NCBI GenBank assembly: GCA_002067325.1
Contig: MVQY01000180.1
Span: forward strand, 1-56,352
Length of the DNA: 56,352 nucleotides
Reading direction: 5' to 3'
Source: Methanobacterium sp. PtaU1.Bin097
GTDB taxonomy: Archaea; Methanobacteriota; Methanobacteria; Methanobacteriales; Methanobacteriaceae
The position numbers and the translations under genes are program-made. This document shows, piece after piece, positions 17,737-26,026 of the stretch (positions are counted from its first letter, which is position 1; each line of letters starts with the position of its first letter). Below the pieces are notes generated by a model. It was not told the origin of the DNA, did no database searches, and was given only the letters and a program-made list of their open reading frames with translations.

Positions 17737-18441
17737 ATGTCGATTTATGATTTTTACCAAATACTCGGACAGTTAGTATTTATCGTAGGCTTATTTCTCC
17801 TAGTTTTGCTATCAACCACCCTCATTCTGGGCAGAATGCAAATTAAGGAGAATAGATTAATTTTTCCCAGATTACTCCTTTTCACTGTGGATGTTTTCTA
17901 CGGCCTGTTTAAGAAATTCTCAGAACAAGTGGGTGTCGATGGGAAGATAGTGGACCAGATAGGTGTGGAAGTAAGAAACAAAGTTAACGAAAAACTTTTC
18001 AGTAAAATAAAACCTAAAGATAAGATTTTAGTACTCCCCCACTGTTTAAGACATGCCGAGTGCCAGGCCAACCTGGAAACATCCGGAATAATATGTAAAA
18101 ACTGTAATAAATGCGTAATTGGCGTTTTAAAAAATAAAGGAGAAGAGATGGGTTATAAAGTCTATATAATTCCTGGATCACAATTTTTAAAGAAAATCGT
18201 GGAACAGAATAAATTCAAAGCCATTCTGGGAGTGGCCTGTTACCAGGATCTTAACCTGTGTATGATGAATCTCTCCAATTACCCTGTCCAGGGAGTACCA
18301 CTTCTCCGGGATGGATGTGTAAATACCAAAGTCGATTCCCGGGCTGTACTGGAGAAGATGGGCGCAATTCTACCGAACGACGGTGGGATTAAACTGGACA
18401 GTTCCTGCAGTAGCGAAACTCACCGTAAAAAGAGTCTTTAA
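17737..18441 (+). CDS. DUF116 family membrane-anchored cysteine-rich protein
   Basis: 234 residues. An N-terminal membrane segment (about residues 10-32) is followed by the DUF116 domain with many cysteines: PHCLRHAEC, GIICKNCNKCVIG, GVACYQDLNLCM and DGCVNTKVD. The cysteines probably bind metal or Fe-S. DUF116 is widespread in methanogens and anaerobic bacteria, sometimes near lipoate or formyltransferase genes; no function is established. Start as in the TATA-box note. Confidence 0.85.
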   Translation: MSIYDFYQILGQLVFIVGLFLLVLLSTTLILGRMQIKENRLIFPRLLLFTVDVFYGLFKKFSEQVGVDGKIVDQIGVEVRNKVNEKLFSKIKPKDKILVLPHCLRHAECQANLETSGIICKNCNKCVIGVLKNKGEEMGYKVYIIPGSQFLKKIVEQNKFKAILGVACYQDLNLCMMNLSNYPVQGVPLLRDGCVNTKVDSRAVLEKMGAILPNDGGIKLDSSCSSETHRKKSL

Positions 18442-18493
18442 GCTTTAAAGTAAAGAATATCTTTTAAAATGGAAACATATTTATAAAAATGAG

Positions 18494-19225
18494 ATGTATG
18501 AGCTGATCTTACTTTTTTTCATAATGGCTTTCCTTTCCATAGTGGTGGGGACAGTGGCTGGATTCGGTACATCTACCATTTTTCTACCTGTGGCTCTATT
18601 TTTCCTGGATTTTCAAACAGCTTTAGTTTTGGTGGCCATCGCCCATATCTCTGGAAATGTGGGTGCGGTGGGCTTTTTCCAAAAAGGGCTGGATAAGAGA
18701 CTGATCATCCTATTCGGTGTGCCCAGCATAATTTTAACCATCATCGGGGCTTATCTGGTAATATTCATCCCACAACTTATACTGGAAATTCTTTTAGGGA
18801 TATTCCTACTGATATTTTCCATTTATTCCCTATTACGTCCTGATTTTAAAGTGGCCGCCACCAGATCTAACACCCTGATTGGTGGTGGTTTATCAGGATT
18901 TCTACAGGGCTTACTTGGAATTGGAGGAGCTTTGAGGGGTGCTTTTCTCATCTCATATGATCTGGATAAAATCAAATATATAGCCACTATTTCTGCCATA
19001 GCAGTGATTATCGACGCTGCAAGAATTCCCGTATACTTTTCGAATAACCTCCTTGACCCCCAATTTTACTACTATATACCCATATTGATTGTAATAGGGG
19101 TAATCGGATCTTACGCAGGTAAACGGATAGTGAGTGTCACGCCGCAGAGTATCTTCAAAAAAATAGTCCTACTTGCCATTGCCCTGGCAAGTCTCTTGTT
19201 GATTTACCATGGTTTGGTTGGTTAA
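18494..19225 (+). CDS. TauE/SafE family sulfite exporter-like permease
   Basis: 243 residues, almost entirely hydrophobic with about 8 membrane helices in two related halves, the TauE/SafE (formerly DUF81) pattern. Conserved segments include GTVAGFGTSTIFLPVALFF in the first half and GFLQGLLGIGGALRGAFL in the second. The family exports small organic or sulfur anions; the substrate here is unknown. It lies 52 nt after the DUF116 gene and may be co-transcribed. Confidence 0.85.
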   Translation: MYELILLFFIMAFLSIVVGTVAGFGTSTIFLPVALFFLDFQTALVLVAIAHISGNVGAVGFFQKGLDKRLIILFGVPSIILTIIGAYLVIFIPQLILEILLGIFLLIFSIYSLLRPDFKVAATRSNTLIGGGLSGFLQGLLGIGGALRGAFLISYDLDKIKYIATISAIAVIIDAARIPVYFSNNLLDPQFYYYIPILIVIGVIGSYAGKRIVSVTPQSIFKKIVLLAIALASLLLIYHGLVG

Positions 19226-19252
19226 TTCAACCCAAATCAGTCCATGTATATC

Positions 19253-19462
19253 CTAACTCATTTTCCTGTTGTATATCAATCTTGATCCGAAGAATATTAC
19301 ATTACCCATGAGTAAAATTATAAATTGCCACCCCAAGTCGCCTTTAGTGAAAAATTCGTACAATGACCAGGCTAACAAGGCTAAACCATAAAATGCAAAG
19401 GTAAAGAGCGCCGCCTTTCCATTTTGAAATCTTTCCATCTCATCTGGCTTTTCTATATTCAT
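19253..19462 (-). CDS. Small membrane protein
   Basis: 69 residues with two membrane helices (about 18-36 and 44-62) after a charged N-terminus (MNIEKPDEMERFQNGK). A GGAGG ribosome binding site precedes the ATG. It is the last gene of a five-gene leftward cluster of membrane proteins with an HTH regulator. Family not recognised; function unknown. Confidence 0.7.
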   Translation of the reverse strand: MNIEKPDEMERFQNGKAALFTFAFYGLALLAWSLYEFFTKGDLGWQFIILLMGNVIFFGSRLIYNRKMS

Positions 19463-19510
19463 ATATTTCCTCCTTCAATTATTTCCTCCTACATTCCATT
19501 AACAGTAGTT

Positions 19511-19708
19511 TTATCCATCTTCGTAGATGAAAATGTCTTCAATTTGTGTTTTAAAGAATTTAACTATTTTAAAAGCCAAAACCAATGAAGGATCGTATTT
19601 ATCCTTTTCTATAGCTATTATAGTCTGTCTGGTTACGCCTAATTCTTTAGCCAGTTCTTCCTGGGTTATATCATGCATAGCCCGATAAATCTTGAGTTTA
19701 TTTTTCAT
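19511..19708 (-). CDS. XRE-family HTH regulator, short form
   Basis: 65 residues, a single Cro/C1-type helix-turn-helix domain: MHDITQEELAKELGVTRQTIIAIEKDKYDPSLVLAFKIVKFF, ending IEDIFIYED. This short type usually acts as a repressor encoded with small membrane proteins, as here. It probably controls its own cluster; repeated sequence elements at 21002-21038 upstream of the first gene are candidate sites. Confidence 0.92.
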   Translation of the reverse strand: MKNKLKIYRAMHDITQEELAKELGVTRQTIIAIEKDKYDPSLVLAFKIVKFFKTQIEDIFIYEDG

Positions 19709-19722
19709 AAATCTTTTACCTG

Positions 19723-20094
19723 TTAATATTTACGATTATAGTAGCCGTAGAAGACATAATATAAACCTAAAATTCCAATTGCGGAGAAGGCTAGAGTGAA
19801 GCCAACTTGGGTAAATTCGGGATATAAATCCTTTAAAGTTATAAGGAATAATCCGATGAATGTTATAGAAATCGCGAATAGGATCATGGCAATTCGGGAT
19901 GATTTTTCACTGATTTTAACCATTCTTTCATCATACAGAACTTCCTTGGTGTTCTTCTTGTAGACGTAGGATAACATGGCTCCAATTAAAATTGCAAGAA
20001 AGGCAGGGATTATGGCTCCTAGACTCACGGACAATCCAACCACCGTTGCGACGAATATAACGATAATTGTTCTAAAAATCTTATAGTTTTCCAT
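19723..20094 (-). CDS. DUF2178-like membrane protein
   Basis: 123 residues, four membrane helices, with a cytoplasmic segment after helix 2 carrying YDERMVKISEKSSRIA, the charged motif typical of DUF2178 proteins. It is followed by the HTH gene after 14 nt. It resembles the neighbour at 20107-20547 (ERTQLINEKASTMT in the same place), so the two are probably an old tandem duplication. Function unknown. Confidence 0.8.
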   Translation of the reverse strand: MENYKIFRTIIVIFVATVVGLSVSLGAIIPAFLAILIGAMLSYVYKKNTKEVLYDERMVKISEKSSRIAMILFAISITFIGLFLITLKDLYPEFTQVGFTLAFSAIGILGLYYVFYGYYNRKY

Positions 20095-20106
20095 TAAATC
20101 ACCATT

Positions 20107-20547
20107 TTAAAATTTCCGAGCGTAGTAAGTACGGGCTGAGATATACAGTATAAGGCAAAATATTGCAACTACAAACAACGTATATCCAACATACGAATAT
20201 TGAGGATAACTAGTTCTAAGGGCCGTTATAACTATTCCAACCCATATTATCACTGCAATTAAAACACCCAGAGTCATGGTGGAAGCTTTCTCGTTGATGA
20301 GCTGAGTCCTTTCATCTTCCACAATCACACTACCATCACCATAGAAAATTTCCTTTAATTTATCCCCGTGTATATAAAGAACCACACCCAGACCCGTTAA
20401 AAGCAGGAGTGCCAGTATGATTACATAAATGTTTCCTAAAATTATACCTGTAATCCACAGCCCTGTAATAAACACAGATACTATCTTGATAAACAGGCCA
20501 GATTCAAAGAGTGAAAGTATCTTTAACACCACCCCTGATTCTGACAT
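20107..20547 (-). CDS. DUF2178-like membrane protein
   Basis: About 146 residues, four membrane helices plus a charged loop with VEDERTQLINEKAS. The ATG at 20547 is chosen over one at 20574, because GAGGTGA precedes it and the longer version would overlap the upstream gene. The gap to the upstream stop codon is 1 nt, suggesting coupling. Paralogue of the protein at 19723-20094. Confidence 0.8.
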   Translation of the reverse strand: MSESGVVLKILSLFESGLFIKIVSVFITGLWITGIILGNIYVIILALLLLTGLGVVLYIHGDKLKEIFYGDGSVIVEDERTQLINEKASTMTLGVLIAVIIWVGIVITALRTSYPQYSYVGYTLFVVAIFCLILYISARTYYARKF

Positions 20548-20548
20548 A

Positions 20549-21001
20549 TCATTCACCTCTGTAATTATTTTCATCTAAAGACCTCCACATCGTTACCTGT
20601 GCGGCAAATACCGTGGTTAATAACTGTAAAAATGGAGATATGAACACCATGAGAATTATCCATCCAATGAAGCTTATTTTAGGATCGTAAAGGATCATAG
20701 GGATTCCAAAATGAGCTAAATCTGCAGTGGGGTTTATAAGCATGGTACTGATTGGGACCCAGATAATCACCATCCAGATAAATGTGATCAAAGAGGTGTA
20801 AAAGGAATATTTAAGCATTACCCCTAAATTTTCCTTTAAATTTCTTGGAGAGTTGGATAATCGTTTTGTAATATACCAGCCCACTGGAAATCCAAATATT
20901 ATGTTTAAAATGGGAACGCCCATCCCTATTCCCACGAACAGGGTGTCCAAGATAAAATAAATTAGGAATGTAAATTTTTTATTTAATTTGAAGATGTCCA
21001 T
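20549..21001 (-). CDS. Membrane protein, first gene of the HTH cluster
   Basis: 150 residues with four membrane helices (about 11-29, 65-85, 107-130 and around 35-45 less clear). Segments VGIGMGVPILNIIFGFPVGWYIT and FAAQVTMWRSLDENNYRGE may help to identify it. I do not recognise the family. It is the promoter-proximal gene of the leftward cluster; the repeated elements just upstream of its ATG are candidate regulator sites. Confidence 0.7.
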   Translation of the reverse strand: MDIFKLNKKFTFLIYFILDTLFVGIGMGVPILNIIFGFPVGWYITKRLSNSPRNLKENLGVMLKYSFYTSLITFIWMVIIWVPISTMLINPTADLAHFGIPMILYDPKISFIGWIILMVFISPFLQLLTTVFAAQVTMWRSLDENNYRGE

Positions 21002-21038
21002 GTAAATAGTACTTTACATTATGTTATATATACTTTAC
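21002..21038 (-). promoter_or_regulatory. Promoter with two TACTTTAC elements, candidate HTH operator
   Basis: TACTTTAC occurs at 21010-21017 and 21031-21038, 21 bp apart (two DNA turns), and the first is also half of an inverted repeat GTAAA-6-TTTAC (21002-21017). Between and over them is TATATATA (minus-strand TATA box) for the membrane cluster. This arrangement suits binding of the XRE-type regulator encoded in the cluster. Confidence 0.4.
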
Positions 21039-21116
21039 TATTTGTTAATAAAGGTTTACTTATCTTCAAAAAATGATAGATTTAAGTTTAACATACCCTG
21101 TAAACAATTAGATAAT

Positions 21117-21773
21117 ATGGAGTTACTTTTTAAAAAACTCAAAATCCGGCCCATTAACATTCACCTTTACGAGATAGCCTTTCTCCACGAATCTTACACC
21201 AATGAAAACAACATCAGCGAAAGTTACGAAAGATTAGAATTTTTAGGTGACGCCGTCCTGGATCTGGTGATATCTGAATATTTATGCCATCTTAATCCCC
21301 CTCTATCAGAGGGCCAGTTAACCCGATTACGGGCCAATTACGTGTGTAAGCAGGCACTCTATGCTTATTCTACCGAGTTAGGTCTGGATAAATATATAAA
21401 ACTAGGTGTTGGTGCTGAATTAACCAGGAGGGAGATGGACTCTGTTAAAAGTGACATCTTCGAAGCATTGGCAGGAGCTATATACTTGGATCAAGGACTG
21501 GAAGTGGTGAAAGAATTTCTCAACAAAACCGTTATCCCCCACATAGAAAATCAGGCCGTGTTCTTTTATGATTATAAATCTGAATTAAAAGAACTATGTG
21601 ATCAAGATGGTCGGATCGTTGCTTATAAATTAATCAGAGATGAAGGACCGCCGCATAACAAAACCTTCACCATGGCCGTGGAAATCAACGGTGAAAGGTA
21701 CGGGATAGGCACCGGCGGAAGTAAAAAAGAGGCTGAGCAAGTTGCAGCCAAGATGGCCCTTTCCAAACTTTAG
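21117..21773 (+). CDS. rnc: Ribonuclease III
   Basis: 218 residues from the ATG at 21117; an upstream in-frame start would give an unlikely AT-rich, hydrophobic extension. The RNase III signature ERLEFLGDAVLDL is at about 38-50 and the second acidic motif SDIFEALAGAIYLDQG near 110, giving the catalytic Glu/Asp set. A dsRNA-binding domain fills the C-terminus (KSELKELCDQDGR ... GSKKEAEQVAAKMAL). The architecture is the same as bacterial RNase III, which cuts double-stranded RNA in rRNA processing. Such enzymes are uncommon in archaea, so bacterial origin is likely. Confidence 0.93.
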   Translation: MELLFKKLKIRPINIHLYEIAFLHESYTNENNISESYERLEFLGDAVLDLVISEYLCHLNPPLSEGQLTRLRANYVCKQALYAYSTELGLDKYIKLGVGAELTRREMDSVKSDIFEALAGAIYLDQGLEVVKEFLNKTVIPHIENQAVFFYDYKSELKELCDQDGRIVAYKLIRDEGPPHNKTFTMAVEINGERYGIGTGGSKKEAEQVAAKMALSKL

Positions 21774-21840
21774 ATTCGCAAAAAACCCAGGATTTAAAAT
21801 CTTAAAAAATTTAATAAAAGTAGGAAAAAAGAATAAATAC

Positions 21841-22113
21841 TTATTCCATACTCGTTATTTTCCCCAAGTGTTCATTATAATAGTTATAACCTTCTGGCAG
21901 TACTGTGACATTGGCAAAATCGAAGAAAACTTTGTTTATGGCACGTTCTGTTTTCACCAACTTCATCTTCTCCAGGCAGTCCACACCATCGTTTATCTCA
22001 TCACAGCCCAGATTGGTAATTAACCTTAAGGCATCACCGCCGGTAGTCCTAAGTCTACTTCTTTCTACCATCCCTTTGAGTACTATCATTGCATTTTCAT
22101 AGTCAGATTCCAT
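21841..22113 (-). CDS. Uncharacterised small protein
   Basis: 90 residues, mainly helical, with a short C-terminal beta part (NKVFFDFANVTVLPEGYNYYNE). The helical part followed by a beta hairpin could be a winged-helix fold (LRLITNLGCDEINDGVDCLEKMKLVKTE), but this is only an impression. GGGGTGAT precedes the ATG. No family is recognised. It is convergent with rnc. Confidence 0.55.
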   Translation of the reverse strand: MESDYENAMIVLKGMVERSRLRTTGGDALRLITNLGCDEINDGVDCLEKMKLVKTERAINKVFFDFANVTVLPEGYNYYNEHLGKITSME

Positions 22114-22276
22114 CAAATCACCCCTATTTTAAAAGATTTGATTTAATTAATTATCGAATCACATCATATAAATATCGAACTGTTGTAGTAAGTACAATCG
22201 TTTAATGAAAATCCAAAATTCATAAAAATGTTATTTGTGAACAAAATATTTAACGAAGACCATATCATCATTATCT

Positions 22277-23107
22277 ATGGCAAGAGAAAGTGTTTACAAA
22301 AAATACAAACCGGCCAACAGCCCTAAAGATATAAACAGCACCCCTAGTTACTGGTTCATCTTCAAAGATTATGAAATGATTGTAAAAGTCACAGATACAG
22401 GTATTAGCATTCCTTATGGGAACCTGGACGAATTAAAGATTGCACCAGTAAGAACACAATACCTGGGCACATTAGAAGGAAAACCCTGCTATTCTGCAGA
22501 GGTGGATCCAGAAACTGAAGCACCGGAAGGAATGGAATTTAGAGATTTACGGTCATTATACGATGTTCTAGAGGAGGATATATTTCTCCTGGCGGGTAAA
22601 GCTGTCCAGATGGTAACCTGGGACCGGGACCACCAGTTCTGCGGGAGGTGCGGCGCAGCCACCGAAAATTCACCCTATGAAATGGCCAAGGTCTGCCCGG
22701 AGTGTGGATTTAGGAGTTTCGTACGTCTCTCACCAGCTGTAATCACGGCAATTGTAAAGGATGATAAACTACTCATGGCCAAACACGGGTACCGTGGAGG
22801 TATGTACAGTCTCATCGCCGGATTTGTAGAACCCGGGGAAACCTTAAAAGAAGCGGTTGAAAGGGAAATCATGGAGGAAGTGGGTTTTAAGGTAAAAAAT
22901 ATCAAATATTTCGGAAGCCAGCCCTGGCCATTCCCCCATTCGTTGATGGTCGCCTTTACCGCTGAGTATCAAAGCGGCGAGATAAAGGTGGATGGTAGGG
23001 AGATTGTAGATGCCAAGTGGTTCGGCCCGGAAGAGATACCCAGGATGCCCCCTCGAATCAGTATAACCAGTGAGTTGATAGACTGGTTTATTTCGAAATT
23101 TTCATAA
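22277..23107 (+). CDS. nudC: NAD(+) diphosphatase NudC
   Basis: 276 residues. A zinc ribbon uses C122, C125, C140 and C143. The Nudix box GFVEPGETLKEAVEREIMEEVGF (G182 onward) is intact, and the downstream SQPWPFPHSLM is the signature specific to NudC. NudC hydrolyses NAD(H) to NMN(H) and AMP and can remove NAD caps from RNA. The N-terminal 110 residues form the usual divergent domain. It has an AT-rich promoter region of about 160 bp before it and stands alone on its strand. Confidence 0.95.
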   Translation: MARESVYKKYKPANSPKDINSTPSYWFIFKDYEMIVKVTDTGISIPYGNLDELKIAPVRTQYLGTLEGKPCYSAEVDPETEAPEGMEFRDLRSLYDVLEEDIFLLAGKAVQMVTWDRDHQFCGRCGAATENSPYEMAKVCPECGFRSFVRLSPAVITAIVKDDKLLMAKHGYRGGMYSLIAGFVEPGETLKEAVEREIMEEVGFKVKNIKYFGSQPWPFPHSLMVAFTAEYQSGEIKVDGREIVDAKWFGPEEIPRMPPRISITSELIDWFISKFS

Positions 23108-23136
23108 CAAAAAAAAAGAAAAAGGAAATTTATATC

Positions 23137-23910
23137 TTATTCCCTGATTACTTTTCCAGCAGGCAGTTTTTCCTCAGAAGAGATATACTGGTAGATAAAC
23201 GCTGCTAAAATAGCCCCTACTATTGGACCTATCACGTATATGGGGTAATAATTCCAGAGATTAGCTCCCCCTAAGATTAGATCACCCAGATAGGGGCCGA
23301 AGGTTCTCGCCGGATTGATGGAAGAACCAGTGATGTTACCAACGGTGGTGATCACTGCTGCAACTGTTAAACCTATTGATAACCCTGCAAATCCTGGTGT
23401 GGCTCTTTTATCAACTGCAGCCCCCATTATAACAAACATCAGTAGGAAAGTTCCCACTAATTCTGCTATTATGGCCTGAATGTAGCTTACACCTTCAAAT
23501 GGGGCGGTTGCACCTAAACCACCCACCGTAACTGCGTTCATCCCCAGCACTCCAGCTAAAATGAAGCTGGCCAGTGAAGCGCCGATGAGCTGGGCTAAGA
23601 TGTAGGGAACAACCTCGCTGCCTGGAAATTTCCTGGTTGCCCAGAGGGCGATGGTTACTGCCGGGTTTATATGGCAGCCGGAAATATGGCCGGTGGCATA
23701 AATTAAAACGGCCACCGTAAGACCGAAGGCCATACCAATGGCAAACCAGTCCCCTAAACCCCCTAATGCACCGATTCCTATGTTGAATGCGTTAGGTGGT
23801 GTTGTTCCCTGGGTGATCATTAAGGTTATGACCGCGGAACCAGTTCCGATGAAAACCAGGAAAAATGTCCCTATGAGCTCGGTTAAAAAGCGTTTTTTTA
23901 ATGAAATCAT
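23137..23910 (-). CDS. aqpM: Aquaporin AqpM
   Basis: 257 residues with six membrane helices and two half-helices carrying NPA motifs: CHINPAVTIAL and GSSINPARTFGP. The sequence around them matches archaeal AqpM, which conducts water and possibly small solutes such as H2S. ATG has no strong competing start. An A-rich stretch just beyond its stop (23110-23125) is a T-run on the minus strand and a likely terminator. It is preceded on the same strand by DUF2193 and DUF2180 genes. Confidence 0.95.
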   Translation of the reverse strand: MISLKKRFLTELIGTFFLVFIGTGSAVITLMITQGTTPPNAFNIGIGALGGLGDWFAIGMAFGLTVAVLIYATGHISGCHINPAVTIALWATRKFPGSEVVPYILAQLIGASLASFILAGVLGMNAVTVGGLGATAPFEGVSYIQAIIAELVGTFLLMFVIMGAAVDKRATPGFAGLSIGLTVAAVITTVGNITGSSINPARTFGPYLGDLILGGANLWNYYPIYVIGPIVGAILAAFIYQYISSEEKLPAGKVIRE

Positions 23911-23920
23911 TTAAATCACG

Positions 23921-24130
23921 CTAACCACTTTGGTAAGCCTCATAACACCATTTGCACAGCATTTTAGGCAGTGTTTTCTCCAATTTTTTACTGGGAAGGG
24001 GGAAACCTCCCTCCCAGATTTCAATCTCTTCCCTTATTACATGGTCCATGCAAAGGCCCATACCGCATACCACGCAGATAGCCACTGCATCTGAATCTTT
24101 ACCTTCCAATGCGCACATGTAACATTTCAT
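23921..24130 (-). CDS. DUF2180 family zinc-binding protein
   Basis: 69 residues with eight cysteines and one histidine in pairs: CYMC, CVVCGMGLC, and CKWC at the end, suggesting two zinc sites. DUF2180 is a short methanogen-specific family of unknown function. Ten nt separate it from aqpM and about 36 nt from the DUF2193 gene, so the three form a probable operon. Confidence 0.85.
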   Translation of the reverse strand: MKCYMCALEGKDSDAVAICVVCGMGLCMDHVIREEIEIWEGGFPLPSKKLEKTLPKMLCKWCYEAYQSG

Positions 24131-24166
24131 TTTTCCACCAATTTTGAATTTATATGGCCTCTTTCG

Positions 24167-25666
24167 TTATACGGCCTCTTTCCACTGGCAGTAGGAATGT
24201 CTGAAGTCTACCACGGATGCTGAGGCACAGTTTTTACATACACGGGCTGGTGATGCTGGAATTTCCTTGTGCAGGGCTATTATATTGCTCATCATGGTGG
24301 CGGTTATTGGTTCACTGGTTAACAGGCAGGGGTAGTCGGCTAACCTCATTAGAGAGGAGAACCTGACGGTTATGGCACATGCTGGGTAGGTGTAGCGTTG
24401 TGGGTTCATGATAACTTCATTTTCATCTATTGGTTTTAGATCCACTTTAAAACCGGCCACTTTTGGTTCTAATTTTCCTGGTGAACCGTTTTTGCTTTTC
24501 CTTTCCGCGTCCAGGTGTTCCCATCCCCGGTAGATCATGTCCATGAAGTCACAGTTATGTAGTTCTGCTGCAGCCCCTCGGGTTGGGAACTGCTGCACGA
24601 AGTTATGGAACCTTCTGGTTAGAAGATCTATTACCGTTGGGGCGTTAAATCCGTCCAATTCAAGGATATATTCCACTGCACACGCAGAAGAACCGGTAGC
24701 TAATGATAATAGTTGATATTCGTCTTTGATATTCGGTGCAGCACTGTTGAGTGTTGATTCGATTACATCTGTTGTTGCTTCGATTATGGCCATGGTAACA
24801 TCGTCTTTACACATGTTGTAGGTTGACTGAGATATGTGGTGTGCTATGTCTCCTACACAGTATGCTGGTAGGGTTACTATGTTACCGTAGTGCACTCCAT
24901 CATCTATCGCTTCTTTAACCGTCTTCTCAATCCCGTTTCTGTACTGTGACATGTATTTTCTGACGTCAAATGATTGATGGCCCACGGAATCCATCAACTT
25001 GGCCTGTGCTTCCACCGGTGTTCTGTAGATGGACTTTATCATTTCTATCTCCTTTCCGATAGCTTCGGTTAGGGAATCTCCTCCTTCTATTGAACTCGCA
25101 AATACTTCTCCTATTCCATAGGAAGTATTCATACCCCATGATTTAGAAGATAGTATGGCCTGTTTATGGTCGACTGGGATATCTACAGTTTGTAGTATCC
25201 TGTTTACCACGTTACTGGTACTTCCTGGTATCAGGGCAAAATCCACCACACAGGTCGGTCCGTAGAAACCACCGTATCTTCTTACCACTTCACGGCCTAT
25301 CAACGCTTCATTTTTACCTATAGCATCTATGAATTTGTCCATGCTTGCTTTAAAATCTTCATCTTCGTCGTACAGGATTTCCAGGATAGTTGGAGTCTGG
25401 TAGTGTTCTACGAATGGGTCGTCTTCCGGTCTGACCTTATCGGTAAGGCCTTTTAATGTCTCGAAATGGACGTTTATGGATTTCTTATGAAGGTTTAAAA
25501 CCGATTCACTCTGACCATCCACTGCTTCCATCTTGTTTGCAACATCGACGTAGGGTTTGGTGTGTTCTATTTTAAATTCTTGCCCTCTATATTTTTTAAC
25601 AGTATCCACATCTGCTCTTTGAGCCATTAAAGCTTCTTTAACCATCTTCTCATATAGTTCCACCAT
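24167..25666 (-). CDS. DUF2193 family protein
   Basis: About 499 residues. DUF2193 is a conserved methanogen family without known function. Visible landmarks are GQEFKIEHTKPYVDVANKM near the N-terminus, the glycine-rich GGFYGPTCVVDFALIPGSTSN, a central LPAYCVGDIAHHISQSTYN, and a C-terminal cysteine set CKNCASASVVDFRHSYC that could bind a metal or cluster. The ATG at 25666 is chosen over GTG at 25675, which is part of GAGGTG. It is the first gene of the aqpM operon. Confidence 0.85.
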   Translation of the reverse strand: MVELYEKMVKEALMAQRADVDTVKKYRGQEFKIEHTKPYVDVANKMEAVDGQSESVLNLHKKSINVHFETLKGLTDKVRPEDDPFVEHYQTPTILEILYDEDEDFKASMDKFIDAIGKNEALIGREVVRRYGGFYGPTCVVDFALIPGSTSNVVNRILQTVDIPVDHKQAILSSKSWGMNTSYGIGEVFASSIEGGDSLTEAIGKEIEMIKSIYRTPVEAQAKLMDSVGHQSFDVRKYMSQYRNGIEKTVKEAIDDGVHYGNIVTLPAYCVGDIAHHISQSTYNMCKDDVTMAIIEATTDVIESTLNSAAPNIKDEYQLLSLATGSSACAVEYILELDGFNAPTVIDLLTRRFHNFVQQFPTRGAAAELHNCDFMDMIYRGWEHLDAERKSKNGSPGKLEPKVAGFKVDLKPIDENEVIMNPQRYTYPACAITVRFSSLMRLADYPCLLTSEPITATMMSNIIALHKEIPASPARVCKNCASASVVDFRHSYCQWKEAV

Positions 25667-26026
25667 AAAATACACCTCATTAATGTATTGACCTGAGAAA
25701 CCATAAATGTTCCTTTTTTATAGTTATAACTCATTAACACGGGGAAATTCTTCTATAAAAACAGGAAATGCATAAAAACAGAAAATATCAAGATATTAGC
25801 ATTTAATGCGGAATATAACCTGTATAAATCCTTTAGTATGTAATAGAAATGAACTGAAGATTTGACTATTTGTAATTAATTATCATGATTAGAAACAGTT
25901 ATAAGAGGGGTTAAATAAATTTATTTTTAAACAGAATTACTATAAAAAATTTTATTACTAGTTTTTCTTTCAGAAAAAATTGGATTTATTAAACATTCGT
26001 GTAAGAAATTGGAGATATCATTTTAT
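25667..26026. other. Divergent promoter region
   Basis: 360 bp between the DUF2193 gene (leftward) and the antiporter gene (rightward). On the minus strand a TATA-like ACTATAAAAAA lies at about 25712-25722. Two 15-bp near-identical units (ATAAAAACAGRAAAT) stand at 25755-25769 and 25772-25786. The antiporter's ribosome binding site GGAGATATC is at 26011-26019. No short gene or RNA-like structure is seen. Confidence 0.45.

Noticed and set aside
24167..25666. Large methanogen protein as a methyl-coenzyme M reductase subunit
   Set aside because: None of the McrA or McrB active-site motifs are present. The sequence matches DUF2193.
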